A DNA stretch of 64,000 nt, from NCBI RefSeq assembly GCF_014196535.1, contig NZ_JACIDU010000003.1, positions 62,001 to 126,000 on the forward strand, written 5' to 3'. A program made the translations under genes and the position numbers. The notes under the pieces were generated by a model that searched no databases, was not told the DNA's origin, and saw nothing but the letters and a program-made list of their open reading frames with translations. How positions within the stretch are numbered: the first letter of the stretch is position 1; each line of letters begins with the position of its first letter. This DNA comes from Allorhizobium borbori (lineage in GTDB: Bacteria > Pseudomonadota > Alphaproteobacteria > Rhizobiales > Rhizobiaceae). Positions 50,204 to 58,758 of the stretch are shown here, piece after piece.

Positions 50204-52397
50204 CCGGGAGGCGGAAGACGCCGATGAACTCACGACTTCGGAAGCCTTGGCTCGTCTCTTCGACGACGAGCTGCCTGGATTGCCCGACCCGGCGTTCGTA
50301 TCGAGGTCTGCCTTCGTTGCGGGATACAAACCTGCCGCGAGGTTGAAGGTCTCCGAATGGGCCGACAAGAACCGCATCCTTGCGGGCGTCGGTGCATCTG
50401 AGCCAGGCCAGTGGCGCACCGACCGTACCCCTTATCTCCGCGAGTTGATGGACAACCTGTCCGCAGGATCGGAGGTTTGGAAGCAGTCGCTTATAGCAGG
50501 CGCGCAGTTGGGCAAGACCGAGTCCGGCCTGAACTGGATCGGCTACACGATCGACAACAATCCGGGTCCCTTCATGTTCGTGCTGCCGAAGGCGGACACG
50601 GCGAAGAAGATCAGCAAGCAGCGTATCGCACCCCTCCTGAATTCGACAGCATCCCTCCGCGAGAAGATTACTGACCGCAACCTTCTATCGCTCGAGTATC
50701 TCGGCGGCATGATGTTCTTCGCATCGGCGCAAAGCGCCAGCGACCTGATGTCCATGCCCGTCAAGGACCTCTATCTCGACGAGGTCGACCGCATGCCCGT
50801 GGACGTCGAGGGCGAAGGCCCTCCGTTCAACCTAGCCATTGCCCGTACCCGCACCTTCAAGAGCAAGCGGAAAATCTACTTCACCTCTACGCCGACACAC
50901 GAGTCGACGTCGGTGATCTGGAACGAAGGCTGGCTCAAGGGCGACATGCGCCTGTACTTCATGCCGTGTCCCCTCGACGGCTGCGGCAATGACATCGTCT
51001 TCGAATTCGAAAACCTCAAATGGACATGGGGGAAGGCAAAGGAGACGGTCCATTACGAATGCCCTCACTGCAAGGGCAAGATTTACGAGCGCGAAAAGAC
51101 CGGCATGCTCGCCAAGGGGCGTTGGATACCGACGCGCAAGGACCTGGAGAACGTCGAGCCTGGCGTCCGTTCCTATCGTCTGCCGTCCCTGTATTCGCCG
51201 ATTGGCTGGTACAGCTGGGACGAGATGGCCATCAAGTGGGAAGGTGTTCAAGGGAACCCGTCGAGGATCGCGGAATTCCGCAACGTCGATCTGGCGCTCC
51301 CGTCTGTCGAGGTTTCCGAACGTGTCGACTGGGATGTCGTCTGGACGCGGGGCGACGTCGGCGCGCAGCCGTATCAGATGTTGCCCGAGGGCGCTCCGAT
51401 ACCCCGCGAGGTCCTTTTTCTCACAGGCGGAATGGATATCGGTCAGGATCATATTGAGCTCGGGGTCTGGGGATGGGGTCGCAACCGCAAGCGCTGGCTC
51501 ATCGATCACATCCGCATCTACGGCCCGACGTCTTCGATGTACACGAAGGAAATATGGGACCTCGCCGCTACTGAAATACATCGCACCTACACGAACGTTG
51601 ACGGCGTCGAACTCGGCTTCCGCAAGGTTCTAGTCGATACCGGGTATATTCCCGAGGTCGTGAAGCCGTGGGTGCGGCAGCAAAACCAGTTGATCGTTAT
51701 GTGCTGCGATGGCGTGGATGGTGCCGATCAGGCCTTTAACGGCGTCAAGGTCGTAAACCAGGGTGTACCGGTTCAAGGCTCGTCGGGAAAGACCACGAAG
51801 GTCGGCTCGATCCCCGTGGTCATGGTGGACGTCTCGCTTTTCAAGAGCGAGTTGATGGGCTCATTGTCCATCCCGCGCCCCGAGATATCGGAAGTATCCC
51901 CAGACGGATGGGTACATATGCCTGTGCAGGGTGGCTCCTTCACCACGGAAATCTGCAAACAGTTGGTCTCGGAGCGCAAAGTCATCGAGCGTGACTCCAA
52001 CGGCGGCATCACCAAGATCAGGTGGGATCGCGTGGAAGGTCGCCGCGCCGAGGTTCTCGACGGCCACAACTATGCCAGAGGCGGCGCTGAGCTCCTTGGA
52101 TGGAGCCGAATGACGGACGCGCACTTTGCCCGCTTCGAACGCGAGTTGGTGGATGCCGCCACCGCCATCAAGGAGGCCAAGGCCGCCTCCGACCGTGGCG
52201 CACCCATCACTAAGCCGCCTGTTTCGAAGGTCGGCGTCATCTCGCCGAAGACCACCGTCTCCAAGCCCGTCACTATCGCCGTGCCTCAAGCGCGGACGAC
52301 GGGTCCTACTGTGACGATCACAGGAGCAGCCCCAGAACCGCAGCGTCTGGTGCCTCTTCCGAAAGCCATGAGAACTATGGCGACAGCAGGAGATTGA
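50187..52397 (+). CDS. Phage terminase large subunit (lambda gpA family)
   Basis: A 736-residue packaging motor. The ATPase domain has SLIAGAQLGKTESG (Walker A, K110) and DLYLDEVDRMP (Walker B, D198/E199). A zinc-binding insert PCPLDGCG...YECPHCKGKI is typical of gpA. The nuclease domain begins at GGMDIGQDHIELGVWGWG. The last 70 residues are Pro/Thr/Val-rich. It translocates DNA into the prohead and cuts it. Confidence 0.93.
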   Translation: MTKWRNREAEDADELTTSEALARLFDDELPGLPDPAFVSRSAFVAGYKPAARLKVSEWADKNRILAGVGASEPGQWRTDRTPYLRELMDNLSAGSEVWKQSLIAGAQLGKTESGLNWIGYTIDNNPGPFMFVLPKADTAKKISKQRIAPLLNSTASLREKITDRNLLSLEYLGGMMFFASAQSASDLMSMPVKDLYLDEVDRMPVDVEGEGPPFNLAIARTRTFKSKRKIYFTSTPTHESTSVIWNEGWLKGDMRLYFMPCPLDGCGNDIVFEFENLKWTWGKAKETVHYECPHCKGKIYEREKTGMLAKGRWIPTRKDLENVEPGVRSYRLPSLYSPIGWYSWDEMAIKWEGVQGNPSRIAEFRNVDLALPSVEVSERVDWDVVWTRGDVGAQPYQMLPEGAPIPREVLFLTGGMDIGQDHIELGVWGWGRNRKRWLIDHIRIYGPTSSMYTKEIWDLAATEIHRTYTNVDGVELGFRKVLVDTGYIPEVVKPWVRQQNQLIVMCCDGVDGADQAFNGVKVVNQGVPVQGSSGKTTKVGSIPVVMVDVSLFKSELMGSLSIPRPEISEVSPDGWVHMPVQGGSFTTEICKQLVSERKVIERDSNGGITKIRWDRVEGRRAEVLDGHNYARGGAELLGWSRMTDAHFARFERELVDAATAIKEAKAASDRGAPITKPPVSKVGVISPKTTVSKPVTIAVPQARTTGPTVTITGAAPEPQRLVPLPKAMRTMATAGD

Positions 52398-52398
52398 G

Positions 52399-52635
52399 AT
52401 GGCGACGACGGAAATCCTGACCCTCCAGATGAGGATCGCGGAAGCCGAGATGGCGAAGCACCAGATCGCGATGGGCAAACAGCTCGTGGTCCTGTCATAC
52501 AGCGCCGAGGGCACGAACACCCAGCAGTGGAGCCAGGCGTCGCTTCCCGCCCTCGAACGCCACATCGCCGACATGAAGGCACAGCTCGCTCGCTTCACGG
52601 GCGTCGGCGTTCGCGGCCCGATCTACATCGCGTAA
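52399..52635 (+). CDS. Head-tail joining protein gpW
   Basis: A 78-residue protein with the gpW pattern: N-terminal helix (LTLQMRIAEAEMAKHQIAMGKQ), a beta hairpin (LVVLSYSAEGTNTQQWSQAS) and a second helix (LPALERHIADMKAQLARF). It lies 1 bp after the terminase and before the portal, as W does in lambda. It binds the portal after packaging. Confidence 0.75.
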   Translation: MATTEILTLQMRIAEAEMAKHQIAMGKQLVVLSYSAEGTNTQQWSQASLPALERHIADMKAQLARFTGVGVRGPIYIA

Positions 52636-52650
52636 CCGGAGACCGCGACC

Positions 52651-54225
52651 ATGGCCGTCTCCATCTCCAGTCCTGACGTCTCGAACCTGATCCTCGCCGC
52701 CGACGGCTCTCCGATGCGTCGTATGTCGACGTCGGCGCAGGACAGTGCCTATCGCGCGGCGTCGCAGGAACACGTCGCGATGAAGGCGTTCCGTCCGCCT
52801 CGTGGATCAGCGGACAGCGACCTGCTTCCCGAGAAGGACACTATCGATGCACGCGCTCGCGACATGGTTCGCAACGAGCCGTTGGCGAAGTCCGGTATCG
52901 GCGTGTGGCTCGACATGGCCATCGGCACGGGCGTCACCGTTCAGCCGATGCCCGACTACCGCGCGCTCGGGATTACGAAGAAGCAGGCCGACGAGTGGGC
53001 GTCCGTGGTGAAGAACCTCGTCCACGAGCATCTCGACTCGCGTTTTATCGACGCCAGCGGTCACGGCCCTCTGCTCGACATGATGCGGCTGATCTTCAGA
53101 ACGAAGTTGATACAAGGCGAGTTCGCGCTCCTTCCACATTATCTGCCGGACCGTCCAGGTACGAAGTTCGGCACCTGTTACCAGATCATCGATCCCGACC
53201 GCATCTGCAACGACAAGGACCAGCCCGATACCGTCGACCTGCGTTCCGGCGTCCGCATTGACGAGTACGGCGGAGCGGTGGCGTATCAGGTGCGTAAGTC
53301 GCACGAGTCCGATGGTGTATTCGGATACGACCCGAAGCAGTACGAGTGGGAGGAAATCCCTGCCTACGACGAATTCGGACGTCCGCGCTTCATGCTCGAA
53401 TTCGAGCGCGAAAGAGCCGAGCAGCATCGCGGCCTGAGCCTTCTGGCGGCCGTCATGCCCAAGTTCAAGGTCGCTAGCGAATACGAGTCGGCCGAGCTAC
53501 AGGCCGCTCTCGCCAACGCGATCGTCGCCGCCTTCACCGAGTCCTCCATGGACATGCCGTCGCTGCTGGAGATGTTCGGCGGCGATGCGGCGGCCCTCAT
53601 GCAGAACCGCGCCGACTACCAGCTGAAAATGCAGATGGGCGCTATCATGCCCCTGTTCCCGGGCGACAAGTTCGCCTCCCACAACCCGGCAAGACCGAAC
53701 ACCGCTTTCCCGGCATTCATGGACAGCGTCGCACGTCACATCTCCGCAGGCGGCTTCGAGCTGCCGAAAGACTTTGTTCTCCGAGACTTCACGGGCGGCT
53801 CCTACACCTCCCTGAAGATGGCGTTCAATACCGCGCAGAGAACGGTCGGCACGGCACGGGAATGGATGAAATCCCACTTCCTCGCTCCCGTCGTCGGCAT
53901 GATTATCGAGGAGGCCGTTGGCAGAGGCTTCGTCGAAGCGCCGGGTTTCTACGAGAACCGCCGCGCCTGGACACGGTGCAACTATATCTTCGACGGTGCC
54001 GGCTGGCTCGACCCCGTCCGTGAGGCGCAGGCCGCGCAGCTTCGAATCGCCGCCACGATCTCGACGCTTCAGGACGAATGCGCCGAACAGGGCAAGGACT
54101 GGGAAGAGGTCCTCGAGCAGCGTGCGGCCGAGTTGAACAAGATGAAGGAACTGAACCTCGACGTCGCGGTCATTCAGCAGACCGTCGCTGTCGCGCCCCA
54201 GACCCCTGAGGAACACGACCGCTGA
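52651..54225 (+). CDS. Portal protein (lambda gpB family)
   Basis: A 524-residue dodecameric portal subunit. Clear family blocks are ARDMVRNEPLAKSGIGVWLDMAIGTGVTVQP split across two helices, LIQGEFALLPHYLPDRPGT, YQIIDPDRICNDKDQPD (IDPDRI), the helix HRGLSLLAAVMPKFKVASEYESAELQAALANA, and a C-terminal Gln/Glu-rich tail. The portal is the channel through which DNA enters and leaves the head. Confidence 0.93.
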   Translation: MAVSISSPDVSNLILAADGSPMRRMSTSAQDSAYRAASQEHVAMKAFRPPRGSADSDLLPEKDTIDARARDMVRNEPLAKSGIGVWLDMAIGTGVTVQPMPDYRALGITKKQADEWASVVKNLVHEHLDSRFIDASGHGPLLDMMRLIFRTKLIQGEFALLPHYLPDRPGTKFGTCYQIIDPDRICNDKDQPDTVDLRSGVRIDEYGGAVAYQVRKSHESDGVFGYDPKQYEWEEIPAYDEFGRPRFMLEFERERAEQHRGLSLLAAVMPKFKVASEYESAELQAALANAIVAAFTESSMDMPSLLEMFGGDAAALMQNRADYQLKMQMGAIMPLFPGDKFASHNPARPNTAFPAFMDSVARHISAGGFELPKDFVLRDFTGGSYTSLKMAFNTAQRTVGTAREWMKSHFLAPVVGMIIEEAVGRGFVEAPGFYENRRAWTRCNYIFDGAGWLDPVREAQAAQLRIAATISTLQDECAEQGKDWEEVLEQRAAELNKMKELNLDVAVIQQTVAVAPQTPEEHDR

Positions 54226-54227
54226 TA

Positions 54228-54986
54228 TCAGACCGTTGTCGTCGTCGAATCCCATAGGCGTTCGATGACGGCTTCTTCGATCTTCTTGAAGAGCGGCTCG
54301 CCCTCGGCCTTCAGCTTGTCCGCGCTTTCGCGCATGCGCGGGCGGACGTCATGTTCCTGGTTGATCTGATGTTCGAGTACCGCCGAGTGAATCAGGTCTA
54401 TCAACGTCTTCATATCCTGGCGGATCGCGGGCAGGACGAAGATGCCGTGCTTCGACAGCGAGGCGTTCGCTTCACGTAATTTATCCATGGCGTCGGCGTA
54501 ACGGTATCGCTCCAGTATACCGATGTAGGTGTTCTGTTTGTCGGTCGCGTCCCTGATACCACGCTTCTGTCCTTCCGAGAATCGTGTGCCCGAGAGGAAT
54601 TCGTCGAGGTCCGCCTCGTTCATACGGCCGATGTCGGCGTATTGCTGGAATACCGCCATGTAGCCGCCAGCCCAGTCTCGGGCATCGACTAGCTTCGCCC
54701 AGATGTCCGGAAGAAGTTCGAACTCGCGGTCGTGAAGACGCTTTGTCCTGTCGAAGACGCCGTTGATGCGGTGACGCAGCCGTTCCAGCTCTCGGGTCTG
54801 CTCTGACTTGTAGGCCTCGAGCTGTTTCGCGAACTTCTGGTCGATCCACTTCGCCCCGAGGTACCTGAAGAATGCGTAGGCCGCCCCGATGAGGGCGACG
54901 ATCGACACGCCGATCAGGCTCAGGATGGCGAGGATCGTTTTCAGGACTTCCCAGAGCCTGAGTATTTCGGCGAATAGTTCAGTCAT
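54228..54986 (-). CDS. Membrane-anchored coiled-coil protein of unknown function (moron candidate)
   Basis: A 252-residue protein encoded against the direction of every other late gene. It has one N-terminal transmembrane helix (about residues 14-40), then a coiled-coil (KQLEAYKSEQTRELERLRHRI), and a long helical domain (KRLHDREFELLPDIWAKLVDAR; YIGILERYRYADAMDKLREANASL; SAVLEHQINQEHDVRPRMRESADKLKAEGE). The HDREFELLPDIW region recalls a widespread uncharacterised bacterial membrane family. It starts after GGGGGA. Position, orientation and independent leader mark it as cargo expressed from the prophage, for example in superinfection exclusion. Confidence 0.6.
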   Translation of the reverse strand: MTELFAEILRLWEVLKTILAILSLIGVSIVALIGAAYAFFRYLGAKWIDQKFAKQLEAYKSEQTRELERLRHRINGVFDRTKRLHDREFELLPDIWAKLVDARDWAGGYMAVFQQYADIGRMNEADLDEFLSGTRFSEGQKRGIRDATDKQNTYIGILERYRYADAMDKLREANASLSKHGIFVLPAIRQDMKTLIDLIHSAVLEHQINQEHDVRPRMRESADKLKAEGEPLFKKIEEAVIERLWDSTTTTV

Positions 54987-55044
54987 GACGTCCCCCGTTA
55001 CCCGTGGACGTACAAGTAATGTGTGGCCCCGACCGCCGCAACAC

Positions 55045-55062
55045 TTTCACCGGGCCTCACAC
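55045..55062 (+). repeat. Late-region 18-bp motif, copy A
   Basis: TTTCACCGGGCCTCACAC, starting 59 bp before the prohead protease ATG. Related copies are at 58335-58352 (also 59 bp before an ATG), 61383-61400 (72 bp before an ATG), and inside genes at 55785, 60428 and 62146. Confidence 0.55.
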
Positions 55063-55103
55063 GTTCCTGCTGGCGTCTCCTGATAGAAATTCAGGAGTGA
55101 CAG

Positions 55104-56525
55104 ATGCTCAAGCTTTTCAGATCGACGTCCCACCTCGGACAGCCTTGGGCTATCGAGCAGTCGGCTATGCGCGCGATCCTCGCCCGCGCCGAGGAGCAGG
55201 AACGGTCTTTTCAGGCGATCGCGAAAGAATGGGGCGACCAGCTCGAGGGAGCTTGGGACGGCCAGATACACAACGGCATTGCCGTGATTCCAGTCGGCGG
55301 CGTCCTAATGAGGCAGCTGTCCTGGTGGGGTCTTTTCTCCGGTTCCAGCTCATACGAAATCCTGATCAGGGACATCAACGCTGCCGTCAAGAACCCAGAC
55401 GTCCGCGCGATCATTCTGGACGTCGATAGCCCCGGTGGCGAGGTGACCGGCTGTGCCGAGTTGGCCGACGCCATCCATTCCATGGCTCAGGAAAAGACCA
55501 TCGTCGCCTACGGCACGGGCATGGTCGCCTCGGCCGCCTACTGGATCGCTTCCTCGTGCAGCCGTGTCGTGGTCTCCGCAACGTCCTCCGTCGGCTCCAT
55601 CGGCGTCATGGCGACAATCATGGACGCGAGCGCCGCCTACGAGCGGAGCGGCATCAAGGAATACCGTTTCATCTCCTCTCAATCGCCGATGAAGAACGCC
55701 GATCCCGGCACCAAGGAAGGCGACGCCGCCATCCAGACGAACGTCGACGCGCTCGCCGAAGTCTTCGTTTCCGCCGTCGCGAATTTTCGCCGGGTCTCAC
55801 GCGCGGACGTCCTGTCAGATTTCGGGAAAGGCGGATGTTTTGTCGGCCAGGCGGCGGTGGATGCGGGTCTCGCAGACGCGGTCGGCAGCCTGGAAGGCCT
55901 GATCTCCGAACTCGGAAACACCAATCAATCGACTGCCCCGGCTCTGCCGGCGGTGACGGGAGGAAACGAAATGGGTCTCATCAAGGCGACAGCCAAGAGC
56001 CTGAAAGTCAAAGCCAAGGCGCGGGCCGCCGAGGAAGACCAGAACGCCGAGGACGAGGAAGAACTCGACGCCGAAGACGAGGATGACGTCAACGCCGAAG
56101 GCGAGGACGACGACACCACGGCCGAAGGCGAAGACGACGATACGTCCGCCGAGGACGAAGAGGTCGACGCCGAGGACGAGGAAGAAGCCGAAGACGAAGA
56201 ACCCGTTCCGGCCTCCAAGGCCAAGGCGAAGGGTGAAAAGGCCCGTATCGCCGCGATCCTCGGCCACCCGGCCGCCGTCGGCCGTCGCAAGCTCGCCGAG
56301 CATATTGCCCTCTCGACGTCGATGTCCGTCAAGGCGGCCGCCGACATGCTCCGCGCTTCGCCGAAGAAGACCGCCACGTCCGCCAAGGGCAACGGCTTCG
56401 ACGCCCGTCTGCGCGCCCAGGGCAACGTCAAGCTCGGTGCCGGCAGTCAGGGGACCAGGTCGGCCCGTGACGGCGGCGACGAACTCCTCGCAACCGCAAA
56501 GATGCTCGGCATCAAAACCAGGTAA
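55104..56525 (+). CDS. Prohead protease, S49 family (lambda gpC-like) with acidic scaffold extension
   Basis: The 473-residue protein begins with an SppA/ClpP-fold serine protease: IAVIPVGGVLM, ILDVDSPGGEVTG, then GMVASAAYWIAS with catalytic Ser143 and SQSPMKNADPG with Lys197, the Ser-Lys dyad of the family. From about residue 290 a scaffold-like part follows: a basic head, a long Glu/Asp/Ala stretch (315-370), and a helical basic tail. It matures the prohead. An internal start gives the scaffold alone. Confidence 0.88.
   Translation: MLKLFRSTSHLGQPWAIEQSAMRAILARAEEQERSFQAIAKEWGDQLEGAWDGQIHNGIAVIPVGGVLMRQLSWWGLFSGSSSYEILIRDINAAVKNPDVRAIILDVDSPGGEVTGCAELADAIHSMAQEKTIVAYGTGMVASAAYWIASSCSRVVVSATSSVGSIGVMATIMDASAAYERSGIKEYRFISSQSPMKNADPGTKEGDAAIQTNVDALAEVFVSAVANFRRVSRADVLSDFGKGGCFVGQAAVDAGLADAVGSLEGLISELGNTNQSTAPALPAVTGGNEMGLIKATAKSLKVKAKARAAEEDQNAEDEEELDAEDEDDVNAEGEDDDTTAEGEDDDTSAEDEEVDAEDEEEAEDEEPVPASKAKAKGEKARIAAILGHPAAVGRRKLAEHIALSTSMSVKAAADMLRASPKKTATSAKGNGFDARLRAQGNVKLGAGSQGTRSARDGGDELLATAKMLGIKTR
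55971..56525 (+). CDS. Nested capsid scaffold protein (Nu3-like), internal start in the protease gene
   Basis: ATG 55971 (codon 290 of the protease frame) has a near-ideal ribosome site, GGGAGG at 7-nt spacing, within a coding sequence. It would make a 184-residue protein that contains the whole acidic/helical scaffold part without the protease. In lambda, Nu3 is produced from within gene C in just this way. The sequence evidence is the ribosome site and the domain boundary. Confidence 0.7.
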   Translation: MGLIKATAKSLKVKAKARAAEEDQNAEDEEELDAEDEDDVNAEGEDDDTTAEGEDDDTSAEDEEVDAEDEEEAEDEEPVPASKAKAKGEKARIAAILGHPAAVGRRKLAEHIALSTSMSVKAAADMLRASPKKTATSAKGNGFDARLRAQGNVKLGAGSQGTRSARDGGDELLATAKMLGIKTR

Positions 56526-56537
56526 GGAAACCCACCG

Positions 56538-56891
56538 ATGTCCGCATCTTTTTCCCGCACAAGCTACGTCGTCAAGGAAATCATCGCTGGTGATTTCCCG
56601 CTCGTGACACGCCCCGGCGTCCTGGCCGCTGGCCAGAACCTGACGCGCGGTGCTGTCCTTGGCCGCGTGACCGCCACCGGTAAGCTCGTCCTGTCGGTCG
56701 CCGCGGCCACCGATGGATCGGGGACGCCGTTCGCCATCCTCGCTGACGAAGAGGCCGACGCATCGGCTGCCGACGTCGGCGTCACCTCCTACCTCACTGG
56801 CCAGTTCCTCGCCCGGAACCTGACCTTTGGCGCGGGTCACACGGCCGACAGCACGCGCGACGCGCTGCGTCTGCTCAGCATCCACATCTAA
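56538..56891 (+). CDS. Head decoration protein (lambda gpD-like)
   Basis: A 117-residue protein with the gpD beta-tulip pattern: DFPLVTRPGVLAAGQNLTRGAVLGRVTATGKLV, ATDGSGTPFAILADEEADASA, VTSYLTGQFLARNLTFG. It trimerises on the expanded capsid. It lies between protease/scaffold and major capsid, as D does in lambda. Confidence 0.88.
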   Translation: MSASFSRTSYVVKEIIAGDFPLVTRPGVLAAGQNLTRGAVLGRVTATGKLVLSVAAATDGSGTPFAILADEEADASAADVGVTSYLTGQFLARNLTFGAGHTADSTRDALRLLSIHI

Positions 56892-56913
56892 TCGCGGCGG
56901 GGGGAACATAACC

Positions 56914-57963
56914 ATGGCCAAGACTATCGACATCTACAGCACCAACGCCATGCTCAAGGCATCGCGTTCGCTTATCACTCCGAAGCTCGGCATCTTGGAC
57001 CTCTGGTTCCGCACCGAGCAGCTGGAAGCAACCGAGGAAATCCACTTCGATATCGAAGTGAAAAAGCGCAAGATCGCTCCCTTCGTCGCTCCGACGTCGC
57101 AGGGCAAAATCATCGAGCGCGACGGCTACGAGACGGCGACCTTCCGTCCCGCCTACGTGAAGCCTAAGACTCCGCTGCGTCCGGCTGACGCCCTGAAGCG
57201 CGCGATCGGAGAAGGCCTCGAAACACCTCTGACTCCGTTCCAGCGGCGTCAGGCGTCGCTCCTGGCGACGATCGCGGACCACAAGGAGATGATCGATCGC
57301 CGCCTCAACCTGATGGCCGTCGAGTCCGTCGTGGACGGAAAGGTCACCGTCAAGGGTGACGGGTACGCGGAAAAGGTCGTCAGGTTCGGCCGCGACGATA
57401 GCCTATCGATCGTGCTGTCCGGTTTTGACAAATGGGACGAGGACGGCGCGACGCCGATCGACGACCTGGAAGCTGCGTGCGAGCGCGTCCACGAACTCGA
57501 AGGCGCTCCCGTCACCGATATCGTCATGGACCCCGTGGCAACGAAGTACTTCAGGCGCAACAAGCAGGTCACCGAAATCCTCGACATCCGGCGCGCCGCC
57601 GGCGCGCCGACAGCCGAGCTTGGCGGCCTGGGTTTGGCGTCGGTGCCGAACGGCCTGAAGTTCGTCGGTAACTTCGGCTCGTTCAACGTCTGGACGTATT
57701 CCGAATACTACCTCGACCCCGATACCAACACCGTGAAGCCCGTGTTCGCACCTGGCACCGTTGTCGGAGGCTCGGACGCAATCGAGGGACTGCGTGCATA
57801 CGGCGCGATCCTCGACGAAGAAGCAGGAATCCAGGCGGTGTCGATCTTCCACAAGAGCTGGGTCGAGAACGATCCGTCGGTGCGCATGCTGCTGTCGCAG
57901 ACGTCGCCTCTTCCGGTCCCGACACGTCCGAACGGCTCCTTCTCCATGAAGGTTTTCGGCTGA
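56914..57963 (+). CDS. Major capsid protein (lambda gpE family)
   Basis: A 349-residue HK97-fold capsid protein of the gpE branch. The start at 56914 follows GGGGGGAACATAACC; the longer frame is rejected. Family blocks: ILDLWFRTEQLEATEEIHFDIEVKKRKIAPFV, RPAYVKPKTPLRPADA, ERVHELEGAPVTDIVMDPVATKYF, and a C-terminal PVPTRPNGSFSMKV. A terminator follows directly. Confidence 0.93.
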   Translation: MAKTIDIYSTNAMLKASRSLITPKLGILDLWFRTEQLEATEEIHFDIEVKKRKIAPFVAPTSQGKIIERDGYETATFRPAYVKPKTPLRPADALKRAIGEGLETPLTPFQRRQASLLATIADHKEMIDRRLNLMAVESVVDGKVTVKGDGYAEKVVRFGRDDSLSIVLSGFDKWDEDGATPIDDLEAACERVHELEGAPVTDIVMDPVATKYFRRNKQVTEILDIRRAAGAPTAELGGLGLASVPNGLKFVGNFGSFNVWTYSEYYLDPDTNTVKPVFAPGTVVGGSDAIEGLRAYGAILDEEAGIQAVSIFHKSWVENDPSVRMLLSQTSPLPVPTRPNGSFSMKVFG

Positions 57964-57969
57964 CCAAAC

Positions 57970-57996
57970 GAGGCCCCGCCGAAACGGGGCCTCTTT
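57970..57996 (+). terminator. Rho-independent terminator after the capsid gene
   Basis: GAGGCCCCG, loop CCGAAA, CGGGGCCTC, then TTT. A terminator here would lower expression of the following head-tail genes relative to capsid. Confidence 0.8.
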
Positions 57997-58029
57997 CAGT
58001 CCACTGTCATCAGAATTAGGAGACGCCAC

Positions 58030-58272
58030 ATGGCGAAGAAGCCCGAAACAACCCCGTCGGAAAACACCATCGAACCGATCGTGACCGAGGAACTCTACAA
58101 CGCCACGCTTACCAGGACGGTCAAGCACGACGGCAGATTTCATTGGCCGGGTACCGTGTTCTCGAACATCGGCGTCGATTTCGCGTCGGAACTCCAGAGC
58201 GCCGACGCTGCCGTGATCACGGCAGTAGAAATCGCCGAAGTCCAGGCACCCGACGAAGACCCCGTTGCATGA
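58030..58272 (+). CDS. Hypothetical phage protein, 80 aa (position of lambda FI)
   Basis: Small acidic protein with a central beta segment (ATLTRTVKHDGRFHWPGTVFSNIGVDFASEL). It follows the major capsid gene where lambda has FI, but no FI-specific motif is seen. Good ribosome site (TTAGGAGACGCCAC). Confidence 0.5.
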   Translation: MAKKPETTPSENTIEPIVTEELYNATLTRTVKHDGRFHWPGTVFSNIGVDFASELQSADAAVITAVEIAEVQAPDEDPVA

Positions 58273-58301
58273 CGCGTCTATCTCCGCGCGAGCATGCCTC
58301 A

Positions 58302-58331
58302 GGCCCCTGGTTTTCGTAATCGGGGGCCGTT
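58302..58331 (+). terminator. Weak hairpin terminator
   Basis: GGCCCC (58302-58307) pairs with GGGGCC (58323-58328), then GTTTCG. The 18-bp late motif begins 6 bp further on. Confidence 0.45.
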
Positions 58332-58334
58332 TCG

Positions 58335-58352
58335 TTTCACCGAGCGTCACAC
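58335..58352 (+). repeat. Late-region 18-bp motif, copy B
   Basis: TTTCACCGAGCGTCACAC, starting 59 bp before the ATG at 58394, the same distance as copy A. It directly follows a hairpin. Confidence 0.55.
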
Positions 58353-58393
58353 ATTAAAAGACGCCATCCTCAAGGGAAACACGGAGTCTTCAA

Positions 58394-58756
58394 ATGGGTA
58401 GCTTTGCGACCAAAACGATATTCGGCGATCCCGAGCTTATTCCGGTCATGCCGCTGGATACCGCGAACGCCCAGATCAAGCTCATCTCGAGCGCGTCTCA
58501 TAATGCTGATTTCGTCATACCTGACGGCATACAGCTCGTGGAAATCGTCGTCATCGCTCAGATCGAGAGCGCGGATATCGTCAATCTTTTTTACAGCGAC
58601 AACCCCGCCGCGACCCCAGCCCTGAACCCCTACCCTGTCGGCCCGTGCTCCGGCACGTCGCGGCTGACATACGCCATCGGCGAGAGCCGAGACCTCAGCA
58701 TCTTCCTCGCGCAACCCGCTACGGGCAGCGCGATGGTTGCAATTTTGGGAGCCTGA
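58394..58756 (+). CDS. Hypothetical beta-rich phage structural protein, 120 aa
   Basis: Not recognised by family. Alternating hydrophobic strands (NAQIKLISSASHNADFVIPDGIQLVEIVVIAQIESADIVNLFYSD split over strands) suggest a beta-sandwich of the kind found in virion decorations or fibres. It is placed between capsid and connector genes and is followed after 2 bp by another likely virion protein. Confidence 0.5.
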   Translation: MGSFATKTIFGDPELIPVMPLDTANAQIKLISSASHNADFVIPDGIQLVEIVVIAQIESADIVNLFYSDNPAATPALNPYPVGPCSGTSRLTYAIGESRDLSIFLAQPATGSAMVAILGA

Positions 58757-58758
58757 TA

